Below, one piece after another: positions 7,669 to 14,799 of a DNA stretch of 16,530 nucleotides (the first letter of the stretch is position 1; the number at the start of each line of letters is the position of its first letter). The stretch lies in assembly GCA_902782595.1 (NCBI GenBank), contig CACZNW010000056.1, positions 1-16,530 on the forward strand, read 5' to 3'. The position numbers and the translations under genes were made by a program. The notes below the pieces were generated by a model. It did no database searches. It was not told where the DNA came from and worked only from the letters and a program-made list of their open reading frames with translations. The DNA comes from an uncultured Methanobrevibacter sp. Lineage in GTDB: Archaea > Methanobacteriota > Methanobacteria > Methanobacteriales > Methanobacteriaceae.

Positions 7669-7691
7669 AATCAATAATTATGATTTTTAGA

Positions 7692-8336
7692 CTAGAAATA
7701 GTTAATTATTTCATCCGGACTTTCAACAGCCTCCAAAATATAATCATTATCAAAATCTCTTTTATTTCCATAACCCCATTTAACTATCAGACAATCGATT
7801 CCGGCATTTTCTGCAGTTTGAATGTCCGTTATGGAATCACCGATATATAATGCCTCATCCGACGATACTCCTGCTTTTTTAATGATTCTGTTGACTCCGT
7901 AAGGGTTTGGTTTTGAAGGGTTGATGCCGTCATGGCCTTCAATTAAAACAAATTCAAAATCACCGAAATACCTTATGACAAATTCCTCAAGAGAATATGT
8001 CAGTCGATTGGAGTTGACCGCAAGCAATACATCTTTTTTCTCAAGGTCTTTTAAAATATCCCTGCTGAACGGGAAGGGAAGTGTTTTTTCTTTTCCGGAG
8101 GAATTGTAGAAGTTCAAATATGTTTCCTTCAGGATTTCCAAATTTTGAGGATTATTGTTATCACCCAAGACCAGGGATAATATTTCATCAATATTTCCCC
8201 CTAAACACGGAATTAACTCTTCACGAGTTAAAGTTGGAAAATCATGAACCGTCAACGCCCTGTTAAAGCAAACCAATACATCTTCTATTGAATCAAAAAG
8301 TGTTCCATCAAAATCAAAAATTGCAAGTTTTTTCAT
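7692..8336 (-). CDS. HAD-superfamily hydrolase (phosphoglycolate phosphatase-like)
   Basis: This cytoplasmic phosphatase or phosphomutase of 214 residues has all four HAD motifs. Motif I is DFDGTLFDS with nucleophile D8 and acid D10. Motif II is near N108-S109 (LAVNSN). Motif III is K142 in SKPNPYG. Motif IV is GDSITD with D167 and D171. A helical C1 cap lies between motif I and about residue 85, as in Gph and beta-phosphoglucomutase relatives. The substrate cannot be read from sequence; phosphoglycolate or another small phosphate ester is plausible. ATG at 8336 is preceded by GTGAT. The ArsC-like gene follows closely. Upstream, a short intergenic region is shared with the divergent hydrolase. 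Confidence 0.88.
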   Translation of the reverse strand: MKKLAIFDFDGTLFDSIEDVLVCFNRALTVHDFPTLTREELIPCLGGNIDEILSLVLGDNNNPQNLEILKETYLNFYNSSGKEKTLPFPFSRDILKDLEKKDVLLAVNSNRLTYSLEEFVIRYFGDFEFVLIEGHDGINPSKPNPYGVNRIIKKAGVSSDEALYIGDSITDIQTAENAGIDCLIVKWGYGNKRDFDNDYILEAVESPDEIINYF

Positions 8337-8452
8337 AGTATCACTACCGGATAATCATCTATATGATTTGACAAGTATTAAAATTAACCATTGACCAATT
8401 GCCTGTTTGGAAAAAATTATTAATCTTTTAAATCAAAATAAACATGATATTC
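8337..8452. promoter_or_regulatory. Intergenic promoter region between divergent genes
   Basis: This AT-rich segment separates the leftward HAD phosphatase from the rightward alpha/beta hydrolase and must hold promoters for both. TATA-like stretches include CATATAGATG on the minus strand near 8355-8365 and AAAAAATTATTAATC on the plus strand near 8410-8425. Neither is a strong consensus. The GTGAT site near 8340 belongs to the phosphatase gene. Confidence 0.35.
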
Positions 8453-9157
8453 ATGAACAAAAAAATAAAAGTAATCATAATCATAACGACAGTTATAGTG
8501 CTTGCATCCGCCGTATACTATTTTGCCGATTACAGCCATGCGGACAAATCCGCAACACGATACCTCAACGGAACCCCAGAAGTCAATGTCACAAAAACGG
8601 ACAACGGATTATTAATTGACGGCTGCGGTAACGATACCGCTTTAATTTTTTATCCAGGAGCCAAAGTGGAATATACTTCATATTTGCCCATGCTGACCCG
8701 TCTGGCTTCAAGAGGTATTGACTGTTATTTACTGGAGATGCCGCTGAATATGGCAATGTTAGGTGAAAATGAAGCTGAAAGCATAATTAATAACAGCAGT
8801 TATTCACATTACCTGCTGTCTGGACATTCCCTTGGAGGTGTTGCCGCCGCTTCATATCTAAACCATTCGGGAAAAGGGGACGGACTAATTTTGATGGCCA
8901 CTTATCCTACAGATAAAATAAGCAAACCCGTACTGTCCATTTATGGTTCTGAAGACGGAGTGTTGAATAAGGAATCATATGAAAAGTCCAAACCATTGAT
9001 GAGCAACTTAACCGAGTTTGTTGTTGAAGGGGGAAATCATGCCCAGTTCGGAAATTACGGGAAACAAAACGGAGATAATGATGCAAAAATCTCGGCTGAA
9101 AATCAGCAGAACCAGACCGTTAACTCAATTATCGAATTTGCCTACAAGTTAATCTGA
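8453..9157 (+). CDS. Membrane-anchored or secreted alpha/beta hydrolase
   Basis: This is a predicted extracytoplasmic alpha/beta hydrolase of about 234 residues. It begins with MNKKIKV and one hydrophobic segment (IIIITTVIVLASAVYYF), an uncleaved anchor or signal peptide. The catalytic triad is readable (numbered from the alternative ATG at 8444): nucleophile S129 in GHSLGG, acid D171 in YGSEDGV, and H199 in GGNHAQFG. The order and spacing fit the small alpha/beta hydrolase_5-type family. The substrate is unknown; extracellular ester or peptide hydrolysis is possible. ATG at 8453 is chosen because it gives the lysine-rich n-region directly. ATG at 8444 adds three residues, and neither has a clear Shine-Dalgarno site. 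The gene overlaps the convergent YgjV-like gene by 9 bases at its 3' end. Confidence 0.85.
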   Translation: MNKKIKVIIIITTVIVLASAVYYFADYSHADKSATRYLNGTPEVNVTKTDNGLLIDGCGNDTALIFYPGAKVEYTSYLPMLTRLASRGIDCYLLEMPLNMAMLGENEAESIINNSSYSHYLLSGHSLGGVAAASYLNHSGKGDGLILMATYPTDKISKPVLSIYGSEDGVLNKESYEKSKPLMSNLTEFVVEGGNHAQFGNYGKQNGDNDAKISAENQQNQTVNSIIEFAYKLI

Positions 9158-9670
9158 ATTTTTCCCAGCCAATATCAGTCGGGTTAATGAAATCAGACCG
9201 ATTAGTGCAGTTACAGATTCAATGACTGCTGATGAAAAATCCAGAATTGCAAAAAAGTAAACAATATAAATCCCGCTGTTAACAATGAAACTTGTTTTAA
9301 TGGTTTTAATTGATTTTAAATAATAATTGCACAATGTGATTTGAATGATGGCAATAATGGGCAGCAATCCGACAAAACCCATTGTGTTAACAAGCAGCCC
9401 CAGAACAATGGAAATGATGATGAAAAATACTGTCCATTCAAATGTCAGTCTATCCTTATAGACCATCAGATTCCTTGCAGCCGCAATCGCCATAGTAGTT
9501 ACGCCCGTCCAGGACAAAAAGAAAACTGATGAGATTATTAAAATAAATGCATTTAAAAACTGATAGAAATATGCTTTTTTCTCATCATTAACCCACATAC
9601 TCAGTATAATGAAAATTCCGGCAATTAATGATATTGCATTACCTATGACAATATTTAACGGCAAATTCAT
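9149..9670 (-). CDS. YgjV-like multispanning membrane protein
   Basis: This 173-residue integral membrane protein has about five or six hydrophobic helices separated by short charged loops. The pattern resembles the YgjV family of small inner-membrane proteins: a first helix ending in an interface loop (SMWVNDEKKAYFYQFLNAF), then a helix with LSWTGVTTMAIAAARNLMVYKDR. The G-x-x-x-x-x-I-A-A-A-R-N segment is the best-matching part. The molecular function of this family is not established. ATG at 9670 has no ribosome binding site and lies in very AT-rich DNA, so the message may be leaderless. Its 3' end overlaps the end of the hydrolase gene. Family assignment is moderate; the membrane nature is clear. 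Confidence 0.72.
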   Translation of the reverse strand: MNLPLNIVIGNAISLIAGIFIILSMWVNDEKKAYFYQFLNAFILIISSVFFLSWTGVTTMAIAAARNLMVYKDRLTFEWTVFFIIISIVLGLLVNTMGFVGLLPIIAIIQITLCNYYLKSIKTIKTSFIVNSGIYIVYFFAILDFSSAVIESVTALIGLISLTRLILAGKNSD

Positions 9671-9798
9671 ATTATATAATTATAATTCGTTGATTATAAT
9701 AAATATTACTAATCAAAATCTGTGAACTTTAAGACATGGATTATGATTATGTCACAGAAACTATTAAGTCAATTCGAATGCAATAATTCTCCATTTTT
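9671..9798. other. Short AT-rich gap between two minus-strand genes
   Basis: This gap holds the upstream region of the YgjV-like gene (TATA-rich DNA at about 9670-9710) and the trailing end of the aldo/keto reductase gene. No hairpin terminator or small gene was recognised. Confidence 0.4.
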
Positions 9799-10947
9799 CT
9801 AAAACCCGAACAGGTCCTGTGCATCCAGCATCACATCTACAATAGGGACTTCAAAAGGACATCTGATTTCACATTCACCGCAAGCAATGCATTCTGTTGC
9901 ATTGAATTTCAGATTATTGTAATGTTCCCGTATGCCTGATGGAACTTCACTGTGATTTTTTGCAAGGTCAAACAATTTATTTACCGTTGCAATATCAATT
10001 CCAGATGTGCATGGTTGGCAATGCCCACAGTAGGTGCACTGTCCTTTAAATGAATGTTTCGGAGCATTTTTTAAGATTTTTGAATAATCCTTTTCCACCT
10101 CACAAGCACTGCAGTACTTTAATGATTCTTCAAGTTCTTCAACTGTTTTTACACCCACAAAGATACTTGAAACTCCTTTCTGCTCCAATGCGTAGTGAAT
10201 ACATTGAACCGGAGTTAATGCAACACCAAATGGAGATGTTTCATCATTTAAAAGATTTCCACCTGCAAAACCTTTCATTACAGTCAGTGCAGTTCCGTTT
10301 TTCTCACACAGTTCATAGATTTCCGCCCTTAAAGGGTTGATTGATGAGAGGTCATTGTCAAAGGCATCCTCCTTTCTATACTCTTCAATGTCCTCCATTT
10401 CTGCGAACATATCATATGCAGGATTTATTGAAAACATCAGAAGTTCAATTTCAGGGTTTTTGGCTGCAAGAATTCCTATTTCTGGATTGTGGGTACTCAG
10501 GCCGATGTGTTTTACAGTTCCCTCCAATTTCAATCTGCGAACGTATTCCATAAAGGGACCATCCATTATTTCGTTGTAGTCCTCAAGCACATCCACATAG
10601 TGAATCATTCCAAAATCAAGAGTGTCCATCTGAAACCTTTCCATAAAATCCTCGAATGCTGGAACTACCTTGCTCATATCCCGTGTTCTTACATACTGAC
10701 CATTTTGCCAAGTTGCCCCAATATGTCCCTGTATAACCCATTTATCACGATTGGGTTTGATTGCACGACCCAGATGAGAGCGCACATCAGGTTCGCTCAT
10801 CCAGCAGTCAACAAAATTAATCCCATTATCTTCACAAGCCTTAATTAACTCTTCAGTATCCTCATACGGTCTTTCAACCAGAAATTCGGCACCGAATGCT
10901 ATTTCAGATACTTCAATACCTGTTTTTCCTAACTTTCTATATTTCAT
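9799..10947 (-). CDS. Aldo/keto reductase with C-terminal ferredoxin domain
   Basis: This predicted cytoplasmic oxidoreductase of 382 residues has an aldo/keto reductase TIM barrel (about 1-290) fused to a ferredoxin-type domain. The barrel start (MKYRKLGKTGIEVSEIAFG) and the LDFGMIHYVD strand (H116) are typical. The C-terminus has two cysteine clusters, C304/307/310/313 and C353/356/359/363 followed by Pro, enough for two [4Fe-4S] centres. D47 is kept, but the usual catalytic Tyr position reads Glu (E52 in D-C-W-M-S-E) and the usual Lys strand reads V-I-Q-G-H. The classical tetrad is therefore incomplete, and the enzyme may do Fe-S-linked electron transfer instead of simple carbonyl reduction. 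ATG at 10947 is preferred: GAGG at 10954-10957 sits 6 bases upstream, and the promoter places transcription start near 10967, inside a longer reading from 10974. Confidence 0.9.
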   Translation of the reverse strand: MKYRKLGKTGIEVSEIAFGAEFLVERPYEDTEELIKACEDNGINFVDCWMSEPDVRSHLGRAIKPNRDKWVIQGHIGATWQNGQYVRTRDMSKVVPAFEDFMERFQMDTLDFGMIHYVDVLEDYNEIMDGPFMEYVRRLKLEGTVKHIGLSTHNPEIGILAAKNPEIELLMFSINPAYDMFAEMEDIEEYRKEDAFDNDLSSINPLRAEIYELCEKNGTALTVMKGFAGGNLLNDETSPFGVALTPVQCIHYALEQKGVSSIFVGVKTVEELEESLKYCSACEVEKDYSKILKNAPKHSFKGQCTYCGHCQPCTSGIDIATVNKLFDLAKNHSEVPSGIREHYNNLKFNATECIACGECEIRCPFEVPIVDVMLDAQDLFGF

Positions 10948-10974
10948 CATTAGCCTCAAATCAATAATATTCAT

Positions 10975-11015
10975 ATATTTATACTACTAAATTTAAAATA
11001 TTATCTAAAAGGTGA
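10975..11015. promoter_or_regulatory. Compact divergent promoter region
   Basis: This short AT-rich segment serves both the leftward aldo/keto reductase and the rightward SDR/PP-loop operon. On the minus strand TATTTTAAAT (about 10989-11000) fits a TATA box. On the plus strand TTTATACT near 10979-10986 is a candidate. The rightward operon has a good ribosome binding site, AGGTGA at 11010-11015, 6 bases before its ATG. The closeness suggests overlapping control of the two units. Confidence 0.5.
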
Positions 11016-11021
11016 ATAATT

Positions 11022-11618
11022 ATGAACATAGCATTACTAGGTGCAACCGGAAAATTTGGAAGAAAATTTACTGCAAAACTGCTTACAAATCCCGATAACA
11101 ATCTAACTTTACTTTCAAAATCCGCTGAGGGAATTTTTGGGGAAAATCACAGGACCAAAGCGATGAATGTTGATGCGACAAATTTGAAAGATTTGAAAAG
11201 AGTTTTAAAGGACTCAGATATTGTTTTCTCTGCTGTTTCAGGTTCTGACCAGCCGGAAATTGCAAGAAATCTTGTTGAAGTAAATCCGAAAAGAGTCATC
11301 TGGATGAGTGTTGTCGGAATCTACAATGAACTTGAAGAGGAAAACGGCAGTGAATTCAACGTTGATAATGAAGATGAACAGATTCCAAACAGAGATGCTG
11401 CTGAAATCATTGAAAACAGCAATCTTGATTATACAATCCTGAGGGCAGGGTATCTTATTTACGGTGATGAAAATGAGTATGTAATCACTGAGAAGGGCGA
11501 AACCGCAAAAGGTTACGTGTCCCATATTGAGTCCGTTGAAAAGGTGGCTCTTGAAATAATAGCCAAACCAGAACTTTATTCCCGCAAAAGCATCAGCGTT
11601 ACCAAAGATATGAGTTAA
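11022..11618 (+). CDS. NAD(P)-binding Rossmann protein, atypical SDR (NmrA-like)
   Basis: This 198-residue cytoplasmic protein has one Rossmann domain. The dinucleotide-binding loop GATGKFG (7-13) follows the first beta strand MNIALL. The DIVFSAVSGSD and RVIWMSVVGIY strands and the DYTILRAGYLIYG segment match the NAD(P)H-binding (PF13460-type) atypical SDR group. These have no Y-x-x-x-K catalytic pair, and none is evident here. Members act as redox sensors, flavin-type reductases or epimerase relatives; the substrate here is unknown. ATG with AGGTGA upstream is clear. Its stop codon TAA is followed with no gap by the ATG of the PP-loop gene, so the two are almost certainly translated from one message. 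Confidence 0.85.
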   Translation: MNIALLGATGKFGRKFTAKLLTNPDNNLTLLSKSAEGIFGENHRTKAMNVDATNLKDLKRVLKDSDIVFSAVSGSDQPEIARNLVEVNPKRVIWMSVVGIYNELEEENGSEFNVDNEDEQIPNRDAAEIIENSNLDYTILRAGYLIYGDENEYVITEKGETAKGYVSHIESVEKVALEIIAKPELYSRKSISVTKDMS

Positions 11619-12632
11619 ATGTTTACAAAAGAATTTATTCTTGATGAAGTCAACACCATAAGAGAAGAAATAGGTCATGACCGGGCAAATATTTTCATTG
11701 AAGACATCTATTTTAAAAACAGTGAATTATGGATTATTACCGAAGACAGACCTGACAAATCGGCCATTATCGGCAAAGGAGGATGGGTTGTTGGCAGACT
11801 CCGGGAAAAGCTTGGTTTAAAAAGCATTCATGTTGAATCATACGGCGATTTTTTAAATAAGAACTATAAACTTAAATTATCATCAAAGACCATCAGAAAC
11901 ACTGATCTGGAATCTGTTGGACTTGGAAATCTTGAAAAAATCATAGATTACAAACTGAACAATATCTACAGTTTTGATTTCAATACATATTTTAATGAAA
12001 ATTCATTTAGAGAGTCCGATGAGTGTGAATCCGTTGTTGCACTTTCAGGTGGAGTTGACAGTAGTTTTTCTCTGATTTTAGCTAAAAAACTAGGTTTCAA
12101 TCCGACTGCAGTTACGGTTGATCCGGGAACGATAATTCTACCTAATCAGTTCAAGAAAAATATCAGAATTATAACCAAATCCCTTGACATCAGACATGAA
12201 TATATCACTGCGGATTACTCCAATATCGTCAGCGAATCTTTTACAGGAACGGTACATCCCTGCGGGAGATGTTCCAAAAATACGTCCGAACTCGTTAAAG
12301 AATATGCAAAAGATAACCGGATACCTATAATTATCTTTGGTGATATGCTTGCAACTGGCAGTCAATGCATAAATATGCAGGACGATTCATTATATCGCCT
12401 GAACCTTCCGGCAAGTTTAAGTGTAGGCAAGCAGGAGATAAAATCCTTAATCAGAAACTATGATTTGCAGACATTTAAAGGATTCGGATGTCCGCTTCTT
12501 TATGAAGTTCACAAAAAATATCCTCACATGAGAAAATTTTCAATCCAAAGGATTTTAAGGGAAACCCGTTCAGGTGCATTGGAACCCGGTGAGGCTCTTG
12601 ATTTAATCTGGAGTTTCAACAAGGTTAAATAA
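11619..12632 (+). CDS. KH-domain PP-loop ATP pyrophosphatase, probable RNA thiolation enzyme
   Basis: This 337-residue cytoplasmic protein combines an RNA-binding and an adenylating domain. Residues about 35-75 look like a KH domain with the invariant loop I-I-G-K-G-G (50-55) and a following helix. The PP-loop S-G-G-V-D-S (143-148) starts an ATP pyrophosphatase domain. HPCGRC (C215, C218) and a third Cys in GFGCPLL (C291) form a C-x-x-C plus C pattern like that of Fe-S-dependent tRNA thiolases of the TtcA/TtuA group. The domain mix suggests ATP activation of an RNA base followed by sulfur transfer at a [4Fe-4S] cluster. This is inference: the zinc fingers of TtuA are absent, and the RNA target is not known. 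The gene abuts the SDR gene with no spacing and lacks its own ribosome binding site, pointing to translational coupling. Confidence 0.82.
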   Translation: MFTKEFILDEVNTIREEIGHDRANIFIEDIYFKNSELWIITEDRPDKSAIIGKGGWVVGRLREKLGLKSIHVESYGDFLNKNYKLKLSSKTIRNTDLESVGLGNLEKIIDYKLNNIYSFDFNTYFNENSFRESDECESVVALSGGVDSSFSLILAKKLGFNPTAVTVDPGTIILPNQFKKNIRIITKSLDIRHEYITADYSNIVSESFTGTVHPCGRCSKNTSELVKEYAKDNRIPIIIFGDMLATGSQCINMQDDSLYRLNLPASLSVGKQEIKSLIRNYDLQTFKGFGCPLLYEVHKKYPHMRKFSIQRILRETRSGALEPGEALDLIWSFNKVK

Positions 12633-12762
12633 GAATTGTGAGACATTAATAGAAGCTGAGCCATACTTACAAAATCATAAGTAATTCCAGTAACATCTCA
12701 CATCTGCCGGACAATCGATGATTACCCCGCAATACTATTTTAGTTACTTGGACTATTTAAAG

Positions 12763-12798
12763 TTTAGGCAAACCTAAATAATTTTAAAATTAAAAAAA
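12763..12798. terminator. Convergent-gene terminator region
   Basis: TTTAGG-CAAA-CCTAAA (12763-12778) is a perfect 6-bp stem with a 4-base loop between the convergent PP-loop gene and argH. On the argH strand a T7 run (12798-12792) begins just after the stop codon. On the plus strand the hairpin lies about 130 bases past the PP-loop stop. Either gene could end here. A longer-range 7-base inverted pair, TGTGAGA at 12637-12643 and TCTCACA at 12696-12702, also lies in this gap, with no assigned role. Confidence 0.45.
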
Positions 12799-12810
12799 TA
12801 TAAGGAAGGA

Positions 12811-14232
12811 TTAAATTCCCTTTTTCTCAAATTCATCATTCAAAAATACTTTAATATTATTTCTGGCAGTTTCAACCATCTTCGGTGCGGGACCGCCTGG
12901 AACTGCCCTGATTCTGACATTTTCCACAGGATTTAAAGCATTTTGAATCAAATCATCAGACAGGTTCAACTCATCAAAACCCAATTCAACTGCAATACCG
13001 TCAATAAATGCAGAAGTAATGTCCTCTTCATCCATATCATTTGCCATAGCTTCATTGACTATTCTTCCAACAATTTTATGTGCTGTTCTGAACGGCACCT
13101 GCTTTTCACGAACCATAATATCTGCCAGATCTGTTGCAGTTGCAAAATTTTTGCCTGCAAGCTCGGCACACCTGTCGGTTTTGAATTCAACAGAAAGCAA
13201 CATTTTGGTTACGATAGATAATGTGTCCTGAGTTACTTTAATGGAATTCCATAAATGAGGAGTGATTTCCTGTAGATCCCTGTTATAAGTATAAGGAATA
13301 GCTTTCAGGATTGTTAGAATTGTCACCAGTTCACCATTGACAATTGCACATTTTCCCCTTGCAAGTTCAGCAACATCAGGATTTTTCTTTTGTGGCATAA
13401 TAGAGGAAGTAGACGAATACTCATCAGCCATTTCAATAACACCGAATTCATAAGTGCTCCACAATACCAACTCTTCACAGATTTTAGACAGTGTAGCTGA
13501 AAGTGAAACCATGTCAAATACCGCTTCTGCAATGAAATCTCTTGTGGAAACCCCATCCATAGAATTTTCCAAATATGCATCAAATCCAAGTAAATCTGTA
13601 GTTAACTGCCTGTTGATTGGAAAACTGGTAGTGGCCATTGCAGCTGAACCCAACGGATTTAGGTTAACACGTTTGTATGTATCCTCAAAACGTTCATAAT
13701 CTCTTTTTAAAGCCTGTACATGAGCCATCAAATGGTGGGCTATCGTGATTGGCTGAGCGTGCTGAAGATGGGTAAATCCTATGAACACATCTTCAAGGTG
13801 TTCTCCTGCCATTTCATTTAAGCCTTCAATGAACTCCAGAATGCCTATTTGAAGTTCAATTATCTTTTCCCTTAATACCAGTCTCACATCACATGCAACC
13901 TGGTCGTTACGTGATTTTGCGGTATGCATAAAACCTGCTTCAGGACCAATTTTAGAGGTTACATAATTTTCAATGGCCATGTGAACATCTTCAACGGAAG
14001 GGTCAAATACCAACGCTTCATAACCCTCCTCTCTAAGGCAGTCCAGGGCGCATAAAATTTTATCGGCAATTTCACCGTCAATGATGCCTTCATGCTTTAG
14101 CATTGAAGTGTGTGCAAAGTTAGTTTTAATATCTGCTTCAAAAAGAAGTTTGTCCGCTTCAAGTGATGAAGTATAAACTGCAGCTTCATCAGTCATTCCA
14201 GTTTTAAAACGACCATTCCTAATATTATCCAA
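12811..14232 (-). CDS. argH: Argininosuccinate lyase
   Basis: This cytoplasmic homotetrameric enzyme performs the last step of arginine synthesis, splitting argininosuccinate into arginine and fumarate. At 473 residues it has the normal family length. Diagnostic segments are SRNDQVACDVRL (107-118), GFTHLQHAQP (152-161), which carries a catalytic His/Thr, and the mobile active-site loop TSSIMPQKKNPD (275-286), followed by VAELARGK. The fumarate lyase signature normally starts with Gly; here it is Thr. The start codon is TTG at 14232, with AGAAGGGAT upstream. An internal ATG 12 codons in is possible but would cut off N-terminal residues of a typical argH start (RNGRFKTGMTDEA). The gene follows the ribosomal operon on the same strand after a terminator-like signal. 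No other arg genes are in the window. Confidence 0.96.
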   Translation of the reverse strand: MDNIRNGRFKTGMTDEAAVYTSSLEADKLLFEADIKTNFAHTSMLKHEGIIDGEIADKILCALDCLREEGYEALVFDPSVEDVHMAIENYVTSKIGPEAGFMHTAKSRNDQVACDVRLVLREKIIELQIGILEFIEGLNEMAGEHLEDVFIGFTHLQHAQPITIAHHLMAHVQALKRDYERFEDTYKRVNLNPLGSAAMATTSFPINRQLTTDLLGFDAYLENSMDGVSTRDFIAEAVFDMVSLSATLSKICEELVLWSTYEFGVIEMADEYSSTSSIMPQKKNPDVAELARGKCAIVNGELVTILTILKAIPYTYNRDLQEITPHLWNSIKVTQDTLSIVTKMLLSVEFKTDRCAELAGKNFATATDLADIMVREKQVPFRTAHKIVGRIVNEAMANDMDEEDITSAFIDGIAVELGFDELNLSDDLIQNALNPVENVRIRAVPGGPAPKMVETARNNIKVFLNDEFEKKGI

Positions 14233-14278
14233 AAAAATCCCTTCTAAATAATAATTAAAAACTAAAAAAATAAATAAT

Positions 14279-14310
14279 AAAAAAAGAAATTAAAAGATTT
14301 AAAAAAATCT
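14279..14310 (-). terminator. Terminator at the end of the ribosomal/RNA polymerase operon
   Basis: On the minus strand, AGATTT (14310-14305) and AAATCT (14300-14295) form a 6-bp stem with a TTTT loop directly at the rps27ae stop codon. T-rich DNA follows, including a T7 run at 14285-14279. The stem is A/T-weak, so the U-tract is the stronger signal. It separates the operon from argH, which may then have its own promoter in the T-rich 14233-14278 segment. Confidence 0.5.
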
Positions 14311-14461
14311 ATTTTTTCATTTCAGTGTATCCGCATTTACCACAAGCAACTCTGTCACCGTGGTCAGCCATAAATACACCTTCACCACAACGAGGACAAA
14401 TTTGATTTTTTCTAACGAGTTTGTCTCCATCTACTTCATATAAATCAGATTTTTTAACCAT
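14309..14461 (-). CDS. rps27ae: 30S ribosomal protein S27ae
   Basis: This 50-residue zinc-binding small-subunit protein is the archaeal counterpart of the ribosomal part of eukaryotic S27a. Translation of the minus strand gives MVKKSDLYEV then a C-x2-C...C-x2-C finger: C22, C25, C40 and C43, with the conserved segment C-P-R-C-G. The length is right for the archaeal family, which lacks the ubiquitin fusion. ATG at 14461 is preceded by AAGGTGAT, close to a full Shine-Dalgarno match. It follows rps24e by 10 bases and is the last gene of the operon; such S24e-S27ae pairing is common in archaea. It is short enough to be lost in length-filtered gene prediction. Confidence 0.95.
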   Translation of the reverse strand: MVKKSDLYEVDGDKLVRKNQICPRCGEGVFMADHGDRVACGKCGYTEMKK

Positions 14462-14471
14462 TCAAATCACC

Positions 14472-14786
14472 TTATTCTTCTTCAGCATCTTCCGGTGCTT
14501 CTTCTTCAGGTTCTGCATTTTTAGCAATTACATGTTCAGTTTCAATGTAGGTTAAGTCATCTACAGTGTCGTAAACTTTAGCGTAACCTAATGCTTTAGG
14601 TTCACCGTAGTGTGGCTGTACATTGTCAACGACTATTAATTCTTTTTTAGTGTTTAATAAAGCAACTAATTTAGATTTAATGTCCAGTACTTTAGGAGTT
14701 GCTTCTCCATCGTAATCAACATAAAACTTAATTTCTTTTCTGTTAAATAATTTATTTTCTTTTTCTTCGATAAATTCAATTTCCAT
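14472..14786 (-). CDS. rps24e: 30S ribosomal protein S24e
   Basis: This 104-residue small-subunit ribosomal protein is shared by archaea and eukaryotes. Diagnostic segments are ENKLFNRKEIKFYVDYDGEATP (11-32), the KLVALLNTKKELIVVDN strand, and GYAKVYDT (67-74). The last 15 residues are a Glu/Asp-rich tail, which varies between species. ATG at 14786 is preceded by GAGGT. It starts 13 bases after the dephospho-CoA kinase stop codon and is followed by rps27ae. Confidence 0.96.
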   Translation of the reverse strand: MEIEFIEEKENKLFNRKEIKFYVDYDGEATPKVLDIKSKLVALLNTKKELIVVDNVQPHYGEPKALGYAKVYDTVDDLTYIETEHVIAKNAEPEEEAPEDAEEE

Positions 14787-14799
14787 AATAAAACCTCAT

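Noticed and set aside
12696..12735. C/D box small RNA between the PP-loop gene and argH
   Set aside because: ATGATTA resembles box C with a mismatch, but the only CTGA nearby is on the wrong side, so the box order is not right.
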